From VRUE01 sp036265675 (GTDB taxonomy: Bacteria; Actinomycetota; Thermoleophilia; Solirubrobacterales; 70-9): 31,504 nucleotides of DNA. The DNA lies in contig DATAOP010000031.1 of assembly GCA_036265675.1 (NCBI GenBank), forward strand, positions 1-31,504, written 5' to 3'. This document shows positions 15,618-22,882 of the stretch, one piece after another. A model generated the notes under the pieces. The model did not search any database and had not been told where the DNA came from. It was given only the letters and a program-made list of their open reading frames with translations. The translations under genes were made by a program, and so were the position numbers. Within the stretch, counting starts at the first letter, position 1, and every line of letters starts with the position of its first letter.

Positions 15618-15752
15618 ATGGACAACGACATCGTGAAACGGCTGATGTGGAGTGGGGTGCTGGCGGCGAGCAGCGCGCTGGCGAGCATCGCGGCGACGCG
15701 CCTGGCCGCCGTCCTCTGGCGCCGGGTCTTCGACGAGGAGCCTCCCGAGTAG
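15618..15752 (+). CDS. 44-residue small membrane protein
   Basis: A short reading frame MDNDIVKRLMWSGVLAASSA... with one hydrophobic helix (about 11-34), an arginine pair after it (LWRRVF) and an acidic tail ending EEPPE. It resembles the short DUF4235-type proteins that often accompany holin-X and DUF3618 genes in actinobacteria, but is shorter than usual. It lies 22 nt after the TetR stop and 4 nt before the next start. Too short for a firm family call; position and composition support coding. Confidence 0.6.
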   Translation: MDNDIVKRLMWSGVLAASSALASIAATRLAAVLWRRVFDEEPPE

Positions 15753-15756
15753 TCGG

Positions 15757-16203
15757 ATGTCCGGGCCGGGCCCCACCCCCCCGCCGCCTACCGACGACAA
15801 GTCGGTCAGCGAGCTGATCTTCGACGTCTCCGAGAAAGCGTCGACCCTGATCCGCGAGGAGATCGAGCTCGCCAAGGCCGAGGTCAGCGAGAAAGTCGGC
15901 AAGCTCATCCGCGGCTCGGCGGTCGGAGGGGCCGCCGGCGTCTTCGCCGCCTTCGCCCTGATCCTGATCATGCAGGGAATCGCCTGGCTGCTCGACGAAG
16001 AGGTCTTCGACGGCAAGGCATGGCCTGGGTTCTTCATCGAGGCGGCGGTCTTCCTCCTTATCGCGGCCGGGGCGGGCTACTTCGCCTACCGGGCGTTCCA
16101 GGCCGGCGCCCCGCCGGTTCCCGAGCAGGCGATCAAAGAGGCGAAGCTGACGCGCGAGATGCTCGAAGCCGACGAGAGCCCGACACTGGAGACCAAAAAA
16201 TGA
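15757..16203 (+). CDS. Phage-holin-like superfamily III (holin-X) membrane protein
   Basis: 148 residues. A cytoplasmic amphipathic helix (SVSELIFDVSEKASTLIREEIELAKAEVSEKVGKL) is followed by two transmembrane helices (about 55-75 and 92-113) and an acidic charged tail. This is the pattern of PF07332-type proteins, which despite their name are chromosomal actinobacterial envelope proteins. It is coupled by ATGA overlap to the DUF3618 gene. Role in membrane organisation or stress is by family association only. Confidence 0.85.
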   Translation: MSGPGPTPPPPTDDKSVSELIFDVSEKASTLIREEIELAKAEVSEKVGKLIRGSAVGGAAGVFAAFALILIMQGIAWLLDEEVFDGKAWPGFFIEAAVFLLIAAGAGYFAYRAFQAGAPPVPEQAIKEAKLTREMLEADESPTLETKK

Positions 16204-16448
16204 GCGCCCAGCCCGAGCAGGCCCGTCCGGCCACTCCCGGGCGCCCCGGCCGCTCGTCGGCCGAGATCCGCCGTGACATCGACGTCCAGCGCCAGGACCT
16301 CGGGCAGTCCGTCCAGCTCCTGCGCCACAAGTTCGGCGAGCTGACCGACTGGCGCCGCCAGGTCCGCGAGCACAAGAATGAACTCGTGATCGGGGCCGCC
16401 GTCGTCGGCTTCGCGGTCGGCGTCCTGGCTTTCAGGCGTCGAAGGTAA
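16200..16448 (+). CDS. DUF3618 family small membrane-anchored protein
   Basis: 82 residues. The characteristic motif SSAEIRRDIDVQRQDLGQSVQLLRHKF is in the N-terminal half and a single C-terminal transmembrane helix (LVIGAAVVGFAVGVLAF) ends in RRRR. The start overlaps the stop of the holin-X gene. These proteins regularly occur beside holin-X genes; the helix may form a coiled coil with that partner. Biochemical role unknown. Confidence 0.85.
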   Translation: MSAQPEQARPATPGRPGRSSAEIRRDIDVQRQDLGQSVQLLRHKFGELTDWRRQVREHKNELVIGAAVVGFAVGVLAFRRRR

Positions 16449-16526
16449 AAGAGCTGCCCCCGGACGCGGGAGCGAGCGGCAGTCCATTTCTGTTTCGGCC
16501 TGAGCGGGAGCAGAGGAGGCGGCGTC

Positions 16527-17402
16527 TTATTCCAGGACCGAGGTCGTGACCGACCCGACGCCGAGCAGGCCGGGACCGGCGTGGGCGCCGATGACGGGGC
16601 CGACCTCGGAGATGAAAGCCGGCTCGCAGCCGAAGATCTCGCGGCAATCGTCGGCGAGGGTGTCCGCCGCCTCCCGGTCCTGGATGTACTGGACGACCCA
16701 GGCGTCGGCGCCCGACTCGTGACGCTCGCGGGCGTATTCCCGCAGCCTCTCGATCGAGCGCGACCGGGTCCGAACCCGCTCGATCGGCGTGATCTCGTCC
16801 TCGAGCGTGAGAATCGGCTTGATCTTCAGCGCCGAGCCGATCCAGGCCCGCGCGCCGCCGATCCGGCCACCGCGCCGCAGGTACTCGAGGGTGTCGATCG
16901 CGAACCACATCTTGAGCTCCTCGCGGGCCTGTCGGGCGCGGGCGATCGCTGCCTCGGCGTCGGCGCCGCCGGCCGCGGCAGCTGAGGCTGCGACCGCGCA
17001 TAGCCCCATCCCGCCACAGGCCGACCGCGAGTCGAAGAGATGGATCCGCTCGCCGCCCTTGTCTTCGGCGATCAGCCGATCGCGAGCTTGCCCGGCGGCC
17101 TCGAACGTCCCCGAGATCCCCGCGGAGATGTGAATCGAGGCGATTTCCCGGCCCGAGTCGAGCAGCGGCTCGTAGACCTCGACGAAGTCGCCGATCGAGG
17201 GTTGCGACGTCGTCGCCGCCCCCTGGGAGGCGCGCAGCTGCTCGTAGAAGGCGTTGTAGTCGGTGATCTCCGCCTCCGGCCTCTCGTCGCCGTCGATCGA
17301 GACATAGAGGCTGATCACCTCGATCCCCCGCGCGGCGATCATCTCGCTCGGCAGGTAGCAGGTCGAGTCGCAGACCACCGCGGTCGTCGCTCCGTCGCTC
17401 AA
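16527..17402 (-). CDS. DegV family fatty-acid-binding protein
   Basis: 291 residues. DegV hallmarks in order: VVCDSTCYLP near the N-terminus, TTSQPSIGDF, the ligand-contact loop HISAGISGT, DSRSACGGMG, LEYLRRGGRIGGA, and the C-terminal GAHAGPGLLGVG. Family members bind a fatty acid and, in firmicutes (FakB), present it to a kinase for acyl-phosphate synthesis. No kinase gene is in the window. A TTG start at 17402 is used, 7 nt after GAGAAT on the minus strand. It is divergent from the A-type carrier at 17442. Confidence 0.92.
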   Translation of the reverse strand: MSDGATTAVVCDSTCYLPSEMIAARGIEVISLYVSIDGDERPEAEITDYNAFYEQLRASQGAATTSQPSIGDFVEVYEPLLDSGREIASIHISAGISGTFEAAGQARDRLIAEDKGGERIHLFDSRSACGGMGLCAVAASAAAAGGADAEAAIARARQAREELKMWFAIDTLEYLRRGGRIGGARAWIGSALKIKPILTLEDEITPIERVRTRSRSIERLREYARERHESGADAWVVQYIQDREAADTLADDCREIFGCEPAFISEVGPVIGAHAGPGLLGVGSVTTSVLE

Positions 17403-17409
17403 GCTGGCG

Positions 17410-17415
17410 ATTCTC
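17410..17415 (-). promoter_or_regulatory. -10-like hexamer GAGAAT, probable leaderless start of the degV-family gene
   Basis: GAGAAT on the minus strand is followed by 7 nt and the TTG start at 17402. No Shine-Dalgarno sequence at the proper distance. Confidence 0.4.
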
Positions 17416-17428
17416 GCAGACGGGTAGC

Positions 17429-17434
17429 TACACT
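17429..17434 (+). promoter_or_regulatory. -10-like hexamer TACACT, probable leaderless start of the A-type carrier gene
   Basis: TACACT is followed by 7 nt (TAATGAA) and the GTG start at 17442. No purine-rich ribosome site. Confidence 0.45.
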
Positions 17435-17441
17435 TAATGAA

Positions 17442-17816
17442 GTGACCGATTCAGCGAAAGAGGCGATCACCCTCAGCGACAGGGCTGCGGCGAAGATCGG
17501 CGAGCTCCTCGGCGGCGAGAACGACTCCGAGGGCCAGGCCCTGCGGGTTGCCGTCCGCGGCGGCGGCTGCTCCGGCTTCCAGTACGCCCTTGCCTTCGAC
17601 CGCGCCAAGGAAGACGACCACGTCTTCGAGGTCGATGGCGTCTCGGTCGTGGTCGACAAGGTCAGCATGCAGTTCGTCTTCGGCTCCGAGGTCGACTACG
17701 TCGAAGGCCTCCAGGGCGCCGGCTTTCAGGTCAACAACCCGAACGTCGTCGCCGCCTGCGGCTGCGGCTCCTCCTTCCAGGTGAAAGAGGACGCTGCTGC
17801 CTCCGCCTCCGCCTAG
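17442..17816 (+). CDS. A-type iron-sulfur carrier (IscA/ErpA/HesB family)
   Basis: 124 residues. The three conserved cysteines are Cys43 in RGGGCSGFQY and Cys106/Cys108 in AACGCGSSF, exactly the family pattern. It receives and delivers Fe-S clusters to apo-proteins; in actinobacteria one such protein usually serves many targets. Translation starts at a GTG without ribosome site; the only nearby ATG is out of frame. It lies close to glutaredoxin, BolA and ferredoxin reductase genes, supporting a local Fe-S theme. The short Ala/Ser tail after the last motif is dispensable-looking. Confidence 0.93.
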   Translation: MTDSAKEAITLSDRAAAKIGELLGGENDSEGQALRVAVRGGGCSGFQYALAFDRAKEDDHVFEVDGVSVVVDKVSMQFVFGSEVDYVEGLQGAGFQVNNPNVVAACGCGSSFQVKEDAAASASA

Positions 17817-17853
17817 GGCGCTGCCCGCCGTCGGGAGCGGTTGCATCTCCCGA

Positions 17854-17882
17854 TTGACCTTGCGGAATTGCATGCATAGGCT
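17854..17882 (+). promoter_or_regulatory. Candidate promoter of the decayed exported-protein gene
   Basis: TTGACC (17854-17859), 17-bp spacer, TAGGCT (17877-17882). It is followed by a strong Shine-Dalgarno AAGGAGG at 17915-17921, 6 nt before the ATG at 17928. The expression signals look intact although the gene is broken. Confidence 0.5.
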
Positions 17883-17927
17883 GGCAAGCTGTCTCGTCGC
17901 TTGAGTCCCCGACCAAGGAGGGCTGAG

Positions 17928-18613
17928 ATGCGACCTCGACTCACCTACGCAAACGCGATGGCAACGATCGCGGTCTTCGTTGCCCTCGGGGGAAGCGCCT
18001 ACGCTTTCCAGCTGGCAAGAACTCTGTCGGCACAAAGTAGCTGAAGAAGAACGCCGTGACCACGGCGAAAGTCAAGAAAGAAGCGATCACCGCCGCCAAG
18101 GTTAAGAAGGGCACGCTAACCGGGACGCAGATCAAGGCTTCGACGCTCGGCACCGTCCCAAAGGCGCAACTCGCCGAATTCGCCGAAGCATCCAGGGCCT
18201 CCCGGTTCGCCGAAATCGCAGACAAGGTGGCGCACGTTCCGCCGCCCGAACCGTGGCATGAGGTGGGTGCGTCCGGCGAGCCGCAGTTCCAAAACGGCTG
18301 GGAAAATCTCGGCACCCCGGGGCATGAAACCGCCGGGTTCTTCAAAGACGCCTTTGGGATCGTGCATCTGAAGGGATCGCTCAAACCTGGGGGTACCTCA
18401 CTGATCTTCCAGCTTCCGCCCGGGTTCCGGCCGGCCAGCGGCAAATTCATCCAGGTCGCGGCAACCTGTTCCGGCGGCCCATGTACCGAAGGGACGTTCC
18501 CCCTGACGATCTATGGCCCGGGTGTCCTGTCGGGATTCGATGGCGGCGTGGTCGCATTCACCGGCGCGACCTTTGTCGGGCTCGAAGGAGTCTCCTTCCT
18601 CGCCGAATCCTGA
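17928..18613 (+). pseudogene. Decayed secreted-protein gene with a frameshift and an in-frame stop
   Basis: Translation begins MRPRLTYANAMATIAVFVALGG, a signal-sequence type frequent in Thermoleophilia, but runs out of frame after FQLA and stops at 18042. The natural continuation, in another frame, would be KNSVGTK-stop-LKKNAVTTAKVKK. This shows a missing base around 18015-18016 and a TAG at 18038-18040 where the repeat pattern predicts CAG (Gln). After that the frame is open to 18613, with more lysine-rich AVTTAKVKK-type units and a beta-rich C-terminal domain (WHEVGASGEPQFQNGWENLG to the end). Two independent lesions argue for a true pseudogene. A shortened product from the GTG at 18056 would lack the export signal. 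Confidence 0.75.
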
Positions 18614-18695
18614 GCACACTTAGAACGGAGCCTGGTGAACCCGGGGCGCTCGGGGTCAGTACCCCATCACACCCGAACGAGCTGAGGAACCCAGG

Positions 18696-19163
18696 ATGGC
18701 TTCGAAACAGAAAGTGCTGGTGATTGCCAATCGGACCGCCGACTCCCCCGAACTGATTGCGGTCCTGCGCCGGCTCGGAGAGGAGGGCGCAGGGGTCACG
18801 CTTCTCGTCCCCGCCGTCCCTCATGGCCTTTCCTGGGCCGCGGACATGAAGGCGGGCTGGTCGGCGGCGATCTCCTGCGCCGAAGCCGCCTCGCAGAGGA
18901 TGCGGACCGACCGTGTCGTCCTGGACGAGGTGGTCGTCGGAGATCCGGACCCCTTTGCGGCGGCCGGCGACGTGCTCCACGGAGGCGATTTCTCCGCGGT
19001 GGTCGTGTCGACCCTTCCTCGCAGCGTTTCGAAGTGGTTGAGGTTCAGCCTCGCCGACCGCATACGCCGGGCCTTCGAGATCCCCGTGACTCAGGTCAGC
19101 ACGCACCCGCGGGCGAGGTCCGGGCCGGTCAGGCGAAGGAAGCCCGTTCCCGTCTCGCCCTGA
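18696..19163 (+). CDS. Universal-stress-protein-like alpha/beta protein
   Basis: 155 residues. It opens with a Rossmann-like strand and helix (KVLVIANRTADSPELIAVLRRL), then VTLLVPAVPHGL, a central helix, and DFSAVVVSTLPRSVSKWLRFSLADRIRRAFEIPVTQV, which mimics the C-terminal half of UspA domains. The canonical UspA ATP-binding GxxGxxxG[S/T] is replaced by STLPRSVSKW, so nucleotide binding is doubtful. The ATG at 18696 follows GAGGAA/CAGG at workable distance. The tail is Arg/Pro rich. Function unknown. Confidence 0.7.
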   Translation: MASKQKVLVIANRTADSPELIAVLRRLGEEGAGVTLLVPAVPHGLSWAADMKAGWSAAISCAEAASQRMRTDRVVLDEVVVGDPDPFAAAGDVLHGGDFSAVVVSTLPRSVSKWLRFSLADRIRRAFEIPVTQVSTHPRARSGPVRRRKPVPVSP

Positions 19164-19169
19164 GCGCGG

Positions 19170-19565
19170 CTATTCGATCTGCAGCGGCGGCGACTGGCCG
19201 GGCGGCGACTGCCGCGGAGGCGGGGCCTGAACGGTGTCGGCCGGCTGCTCGACCCCGAGGGCCGCGGCCAGCTCTCCCGACTCGTACATCTCGTCGACGA
19301 TGTCGGCGCCGCCGACCAGCTTGCCGTTGACGTAGAGCTGCGGAAAGGTCTGCCAGTCGGAGATCTCCGCGGTGACTTCGCGCAGCGGCTGCAGCGCGGG
19401 GAGGACGTCGATCGCGCCGTAGTCGACGTCCATCGTGTCGAGGACCTGGACGACGCGCATCGAGAATCCGCAACGCGGCGCTTCCGGCGTGCCTTTCATG
19501 AACAGCAGCACCGGGTGGCCCGCGATCAGCTCCTCGACCTTGCTCTTCAGCTGGGGATCGGACAT
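19170..19565 (-). CDS. Monothiol CGFS glutaredoxin (Grx4/GrxD type)
   Basis: 131 residues. The active site RCGFS holds Cys32, preceded by FMKGTPEAP and followed by WQTFPQLYVNGKLVGGADIV, all diagnostic of monothiol glutaredoxins that bind a shared [2Fe-2S] cluster with glutathione or another thiol. The partner BolA is encoded 11 nt upstream. The C-terminal Pro/Gln-rich tail (APPPRQSPPGQSPPLQIE) is unusual and probably disordered. TAGTCT lies 8 nt before the ATG and overlaps the bolA stop, so a secondary leaderless start is possible in addition to cotranscription. Confidence 0.93.
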   Translation of the reverse strand: MSDPQLKSKVEELIAGHPVLLFMKGTPEAPRCGFSMRVVQVLDTMDVDYGAIDVLPALQPLREVTAEISDWQTFPQLYVNGKLVGGADIVDEMYESGELAAALGVEQPADTVQAPPPRQSPPGQSPPLQIE

Positions 19566-19576
19566 CTGGGAAAAGA

Positions 19577-19813
19577 CTAGCGGGCGGGGACGCTCGTCCT
19601 GATCGAGAGGGCGTGGATCTGGCCGTCCTCGAAGCGATCGACGACGGCGCTCTTCACGAGCCGATGCTGGTCGATCCGCGAGAGCCCCTCGAACTGCGGG
19701 GCGGTGACGGTCGCCAGCAGGTGGTCGCCTGCGCCGGTCTCGTCGATCACGTCGACATCGGCGCCGGGAAGCGCCGCCTCGATCATCGACTTGATCTCCG
19801 CCAGGTCTGCCAT
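19577..19813 (-). CDS. BolA family protein
   Basis: 78 residues. BolA fold elements are visible: the N-terminal helix AEIKSMIEAALPGADVDVID, the loop GAGDHLLATVTAPQFEGLSRIDQHRLV with His31, and C-terminal IHALSIRT with His67, the candidate cluster ligand. BolA pairs with CGFS glutaredoxin to form a [2Fe-2S] complex in iron sensing or cluster delivery. The adjacent glutaredoxin gene on the same strand supports that. The ATG is preceded by TAGAAT and 7 nt, without a ribosome site. Confidence 0.92.
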   Translation of the reverse strand: MADLAEIKSMIEAALPGADVDVIDETGAGDHLLATVTAPQFEGLSRIDQHRLVKSAVVDRFEDGQIHALSIRTSVPAR

Positions 19814-19820
19814 CGCCGGG

Positions 19821-19826
19821 ATTCTA
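19821..19826 (-). promoter_or_regulatory. -10-like hexamer TAGAAT, probable leaderless start of the bolA-glutaredoxin operon
   Basis: TAGAAT (one mismatch to TATAAT) on the minus strand, 7 nt, then ATG at 19813. The best example of the pattern in this window. Confidence 0.55.
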
Positions 19827-19838
19827 GGAAGCCGTGGC

Positions 19839-19844
19839 TACGAT
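19839..19844 (+). promoter_or_regulatory. -10-like hexamer TACGAT, probable leaderless start of the alpha/beta hydrolase gene
   Basis: TACGAT, 6 nt, then ATG at 19851. It shares the 37-bp divergent region with the bolA promoter. Confidence 0.4.
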
Positions 19845-19850
19845 CGCTCG

Positions 19851-20744
19851 ATGAGCGCGCTTCAGGCGGAAAGGGAGGAGGTCCGCTTCGTCTCCGGCGG
19901 CGAGCACTGCGCCGGCCGGCTCTTTCGCCCAGCGGGCTCGGGGCGGTCGCCGTGCGTGGTGCTGGGGACGGGCCTCGGCTGCGTCCGCGACCAGGGCCTC
20001 GACCGCTACGGCGAGCGGTTCGCCGCCGCCGGCCTCACCGCCCTCGCCTTCGACTATCGCCACTTCGGCGACAGCGAGGGCGAGCCACGGACGCTGCTCT
20101 CGCCGCGGCTCCAGCGCCAGGACCTCCGCGCCGCCCTCGCCTACGCTCGCGGGCTCGACAGCGTCGACTCGGGCCGGATCGCGATTTGGGGCTACTCGCT
20201 CGGCGGCGCCCATGCCCAGGCGGTGACGATCGGCGACCCGGAGATCGCGGCCGCGATCTACGTCGCGCCGGTGATCGACAGCCTCAGGTCCCTGCTGCAC
20301 ATGGGCGGGCCGCCGCACCTGGCGCGAGTGATGGCGGCCGGTATCCGCGATCGGATCAGGGGGCTGCGGCGATCGGAGCCCGTCCGCCTCGCCGCCGCCG
20401 GACCGCCCGGGTCGGGTGCCGTGATGTGCACCTGGGATGCGGCGAGGGGGTTCGAGGAGGTGACGGAACCGGGCTCGAGCTGGCGCAACGACCTCTGTCC
20501 TCGCGGGGTGACGGAGCCGCCCTACCGGCTCGAGCGCAGGGCGCGCCGGATCCACCGCCCCGCGCTCTACTGCATCGCCGCGGACGACGAAGTCAACCCG
20601 CCGAGCCTGGGGGAGCGAACGGCGCGCGGCGCCTCCAGCGCCGAACTGAGGCTCTATCCGGGCGGGCATCTCGCCCCGTTCCAGGGCGAGACCTTCGAGC
20701 GGATGGCGGCCGACCAGGTCGCCTTCCTCGAACGGCGTCTTTAG
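19851..20744 (+). CDS. Alpha/beta hydrolase
   Basis: 297 residues. The nucleophile elbow is WGYSLGGA with Ser116. The probable acid is in CIAADDEVNPP and the His in YPGGHLAPF near the C-terminus, giving a complete triad. The fold start (SPCVVLGTGLGCVRDQGLDRYGERFAAAGLTALAFDYRHFGDSEG) resembles dienelactone-hydrolase/FrsA-like esterases. The substrate is unknown. It is divergent from bolA and overlaps the FprA 3' end by 4 bp on the opposite strand. Confidence 0.9.
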   Translation: MSALQAEREEVRFVSGGEHCAGRLFRPAGSGRSPCVVLGTGLGCVRDQGLDRYGERFAAAGLTALAFDYRHFGDSEGEPRTLLSPRLQRQDLRAALAYARGLDSVDSGRIAIWGYSLGGAHAQAVTIGDPEIAAAIYVAPVIDSLRSLLHMGGPPHLARVMAAGIRDRIRGLRRSEPVRLAAAGPPGSGAVMCTWDAARGFEEVTEPGSSWRNDLCPRGVTEPPYRLERRARRIHRPALYCIAADDEVNPPSLGERTARGASSAELRLYPGGHLAPFQGETFERMAADQVAFLERRL

Positions 20745-22147
20745 GAGGAGACCTTCTCGCCGAGCGCGTCGAGCATCTCCTCGACCCTGACGAACTTGAC
20801 CCGCGGCCGTCCGTGCGGCTCGCCGCGGCCGACCTCGGCCTCGTCGATCGCCTGCCAATCGTCGAAGCTGACGAAGCGGACGCCGCGCTCGGCGAGGAGC
20901 TCGTCGACCGCGCCGGGCTCGGGGTCGGCGGGGTCGAGCAGCGTCCCCGACTCGACATCGGCGAGCAGGTGCTGGACCGTCTCCAGCGCGTCTTTCTTGT
21001 TCGTGCCGATCACTCCCGAGGGGCCGCGCTTGATCCAGCCCGCCGTGTAGTGGCCGACCTTGTGGCCGGCGTCGTGGGAGTCGAGCACCCGGCCGCCCTC
21101 GTTGAGGATCAACCCGCGGTCCTCGTCGAACGGAACCCCTTCGATCGGAACCCCGGTGTAGCCGACCGAGCGCAGGATCAGCCCGCACCCGAGCTCCTCG
21201 CGCTCGCCGCTGTCGCGGGCCCGCAGCGAGCCGCCCTCCTCGGCGAGCTCGTTGCGGCCGATCACGATCCCCTCGACCTTTCCGTCGCCCTTGACCTCGG
21301 CCGGCGAGGAGAGGAAGCGGAGGACGATCCGCTTCCGCTTGCCCTCCGGCTCGCGCTGGGAGAACTCGCGCAGGGTCTCGACGTTGACCCGGGTCGTCTT
21401 GTCGGCGTCGTCGGACTCGAGAAAGGCGGCGCTCGCCGGGTCGAGCTCGACCTCGGAGGGGTCGACGACGACTTCGGCGTCCTCCATCTCGCCGAGCTCC
21501 TTGATCTCGGGGTTGGTGAAGGCGGCCTGAACCGGGCCGCGGCGGCCGAGGACGACGATCTCGCGGATCCGGCTGCGGTCGAGCGCCTCGATCGCGTGGT
21601 CGGCGGTGTCGGTCTCGCGCAGCTCGCGGTCGGTGAGGGCGAGCATCCTGGCGACGTCCATCGCGACGTTACCGTTGCCGATCACAACCGCCCGCTCGCA
21701 GGAGAGGTCGAACTCCTCCTCGCAGTAGTCGGGGTGGGCGTTGTACCAGCCGACGAACGCGGTCGCCGCATGGCTGCCGGCCAGGTCTTCGCCCGGGATC
21801 CCGAGGCGGCGGTCGGTCTCGCATCCGACCGTGTAGACGATCGCGTGGTAGAGGCGCTCGAGGTCCTCGACCTCGATGTCGTGGCCGACCTTTACGTTGC
21901 CGAAGAAGCGGAAGCCCTCGCGGGCGGCCGTTTTCTCGTAGACGCGGATGACCGACTTGATCTTCGGATGGTCCGGGGCGACGCCGCCGCGGACGAGGCC
22001 GAACGGGGTGGGAAGGCGGTCGAAGAGGTCGACCTGGGCGTGCGTCGACTCGTCCTTGAGGATGTGCTCGGCGGCGTAGAAGCCGGACGGGCCGGCGCCT
22101 ACGATCGCGACGCGGAGCGGGTTGTCTGGGGTGCCTACCTTGCTCAT
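20741..22147 (-). CDS. fprA: Ferredoxin/adrenodoxin-type NADP+ reductase (FprA-like)
   Basis: 468 residues. FAD motif VAIVGAGPSGFYAAEHIL near the N-terminus, RGGVAPDHPKIK, NADP motif VIGNGNVAMDVARML, and the C-terminal GWIKRGPSGVIGTNKKDA that closes over both cofactors. These are the marks of adrenodoxin-reductase-like FprA of actinobacteria. It moves electrons between NADPH and ferredoxins. The gene lies 39 nt after hemQ on the same strand; a reductase next to a heme-synthesis enzyme is functionally reasonable. An acidic C-terminal extension after the last motif (about 385-468) is common in actinobacterial forms. Confidence 0.93.
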   Translation of the reverse strand: MSKVGTPDNPLRVAIVGAGPSGFYAAEHILKDESTHAQVDLFDRLPTPFGLVRGGVAPDHPKIKSVIRVYEKTAAREGFRFFGNVKVGHDIEVEDLERLYHAIVYTVGCETDRRLGIPGEDLAGSHAATAFVGWYNAHPDYCEEEFDLSCERAVVIGNGNVAMDVARMLALTDRELRETDTADHAIEALDRSRIREIVVLGRRGPVQAAFTNPEIKELGEMEDAEVVVDPSEVELDPASAAFLESDDADKTTRVNVETLREFSQREPEGKRKRIVLRFLSSPAEVKGDGKVEGIVIGRNELAEEGGSLRARDSGEREELGCGLILRSVGYTGVPIEGVPFDEDRGLILNEGGRVLDSHDAGHKVGHYTAGWIKRGPSGVIGTNKKDALETVQHLLADVESGTLLDPADPEPGAVDELLAERGVRFVSFDDWQAIDEAEVGRGEPHGRPRVKFVRVEEMLDALGEKVSS

Positions 22148-22173
22148 GGGAAAACCGGACGCGGAAGGATAGG

Positions 22174-22185
22174 GAACGCGCGTTC
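22174..22185. repeat. 12-bp perfect palindrome between hemQ and fprA
   Basis: GAACGCGCGTTC lies directly after the hemQ stop and about 27 nt upstream of the fprA ATG. It may be a regulator half-site pair or an RNA hairpin; nothing distinguishes the two. Confidence 0.3.
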
Positions 22186-22186
22186 G

Positions 22187-22882
22187 CTAGGTCGCCGCAG
22201 CGACCGCGCTCGGCGTCCCGTCGAGGGCGTCGAGGGCCTTGCGCGGCGACATCGCCACGCAGGTGAAAATCGGGGTCTCGCGCTCGGTGTAGGCGCTCGA
22301 CTCGGTCGGGCGCAGCTCGTTGACGAGATCGAGGAACTCGCCCGGGTCGTCGCCCTCGAAGCCGACGACGAACTCCTGGTCGTCGAGCCCGAACGAGTAG
22401 GTGGTGTTGATCGTGATTTCGGGATGGCGGCGGCCGACTTCGATATGGCTTTTCATGATCCGGCCGCGTTCCTCGTCCGACAGCCCGTACCAGCGGCGCT
22501 GCTTGACCATCGGGTAGAGGAACAGGTACTTGCGCTCCGACACGCAGATCTCCGGCCTCGCCGCCTCGTCGGAGTAGGGCGAGCGCTTGGTCATCGAGAG
22601 GTAGGAGTAGGGCGTGGTCGCCCACTTCGCCAGTCCGCTCTGGCCGAGGACCACGTGAAAGGTGTGGAGGTCGTCGAGGTTGGGGCTCTGGCTGATCAGC
22701 AGGAGGTCGACGTCACCACGCGTTCCTATGGTTGAGTAGGCGCGGAGCGAGCGGTCGATGGCGAAGTCCTCGCAGGCGGCCAGGAACTCGTGCTTGTCGG
22801 CCGCGCGCAGCTCGGCGTCGCGGCGGCGCCACTCGGGGTCGATCTTGAAGAAAGTGAACTTGGCGAACGTGCGGTCGGCCAT
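22187..22882 (-). CDS. hemQ: HemQ, coproheme decarboxylase (chlorite dismutase-like family)
   Basis: 231 residues, within the family's usual length. Motifs: KYLFLYPMVKQRRWYGLSDEERGRIM (Tyr123 is the likely catalytic tyrosine), the proximal heme ligand His146 in MKSHIEVGR, and TTYSFGLDDQEFVVGFEGDDPGEFLDLV. HemQ performs the last step of the coproporphyrin-dependent heme pathway used by actinobacteria and firmicutes, decarboxylating coproheme to heme b. It lacks the Arg-centred chlorite dismutase context as far as visible. The start ATG at 22882 lies 7 nt from TATCGT. The 5' end overlaps by 14 bp the divergent membrane-protein frame. Confidence 0.93.
   Translation of the reverse strand: MADRTFAKFTFFKIDPEWRRRDAELRAADKHEFLAACEDFAIDRSLRAYSTIGTRGDVDLLLISQSPNLDDLHTFHVVLGQSGLAKWATTPYSYLSMTKRSPYSDEAARPEICVSERKYLFLYPMVKQRRWYGLSDEERGRIMKSHIEVGRRHPEITINTTYSFGLDDQEFVVGFEGDDPGEFLDLVNELRPTESSAYTERETPIFTCVAMSPRKALDALDGTPSAVAAAT

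Noticed and set aside
15757..16448. Prophage or lysis module suggested by the holin-like name
   Set aside because: Holin superfamily III proteins with DUF3618 are ordinary chromosomal genes in actinobacteria. No endolysin, capsid or integrase is nearby.
16449..16526. Rho-independent terminator between DUF3618 and DegV
   Set aside because: Only short, interrupted stems (CTGCC/GGCAG and CCCG/CGGG) with a weak T-rich stretch; not convincing.
17928..18613. Programmed frameshift instead of a pseudogene
   Set aside because: No slippery heptamer is evident at the break, and the continuation frame contains a separate in-frame TAG.
19613..22735. A 1040-codon plus-strand frame opposite glutaredoxin, bolA, fprA and hemQ
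   Set aside because: It runs through four recognisable genes in antisense and shows no domain; it is explained by codon bias.
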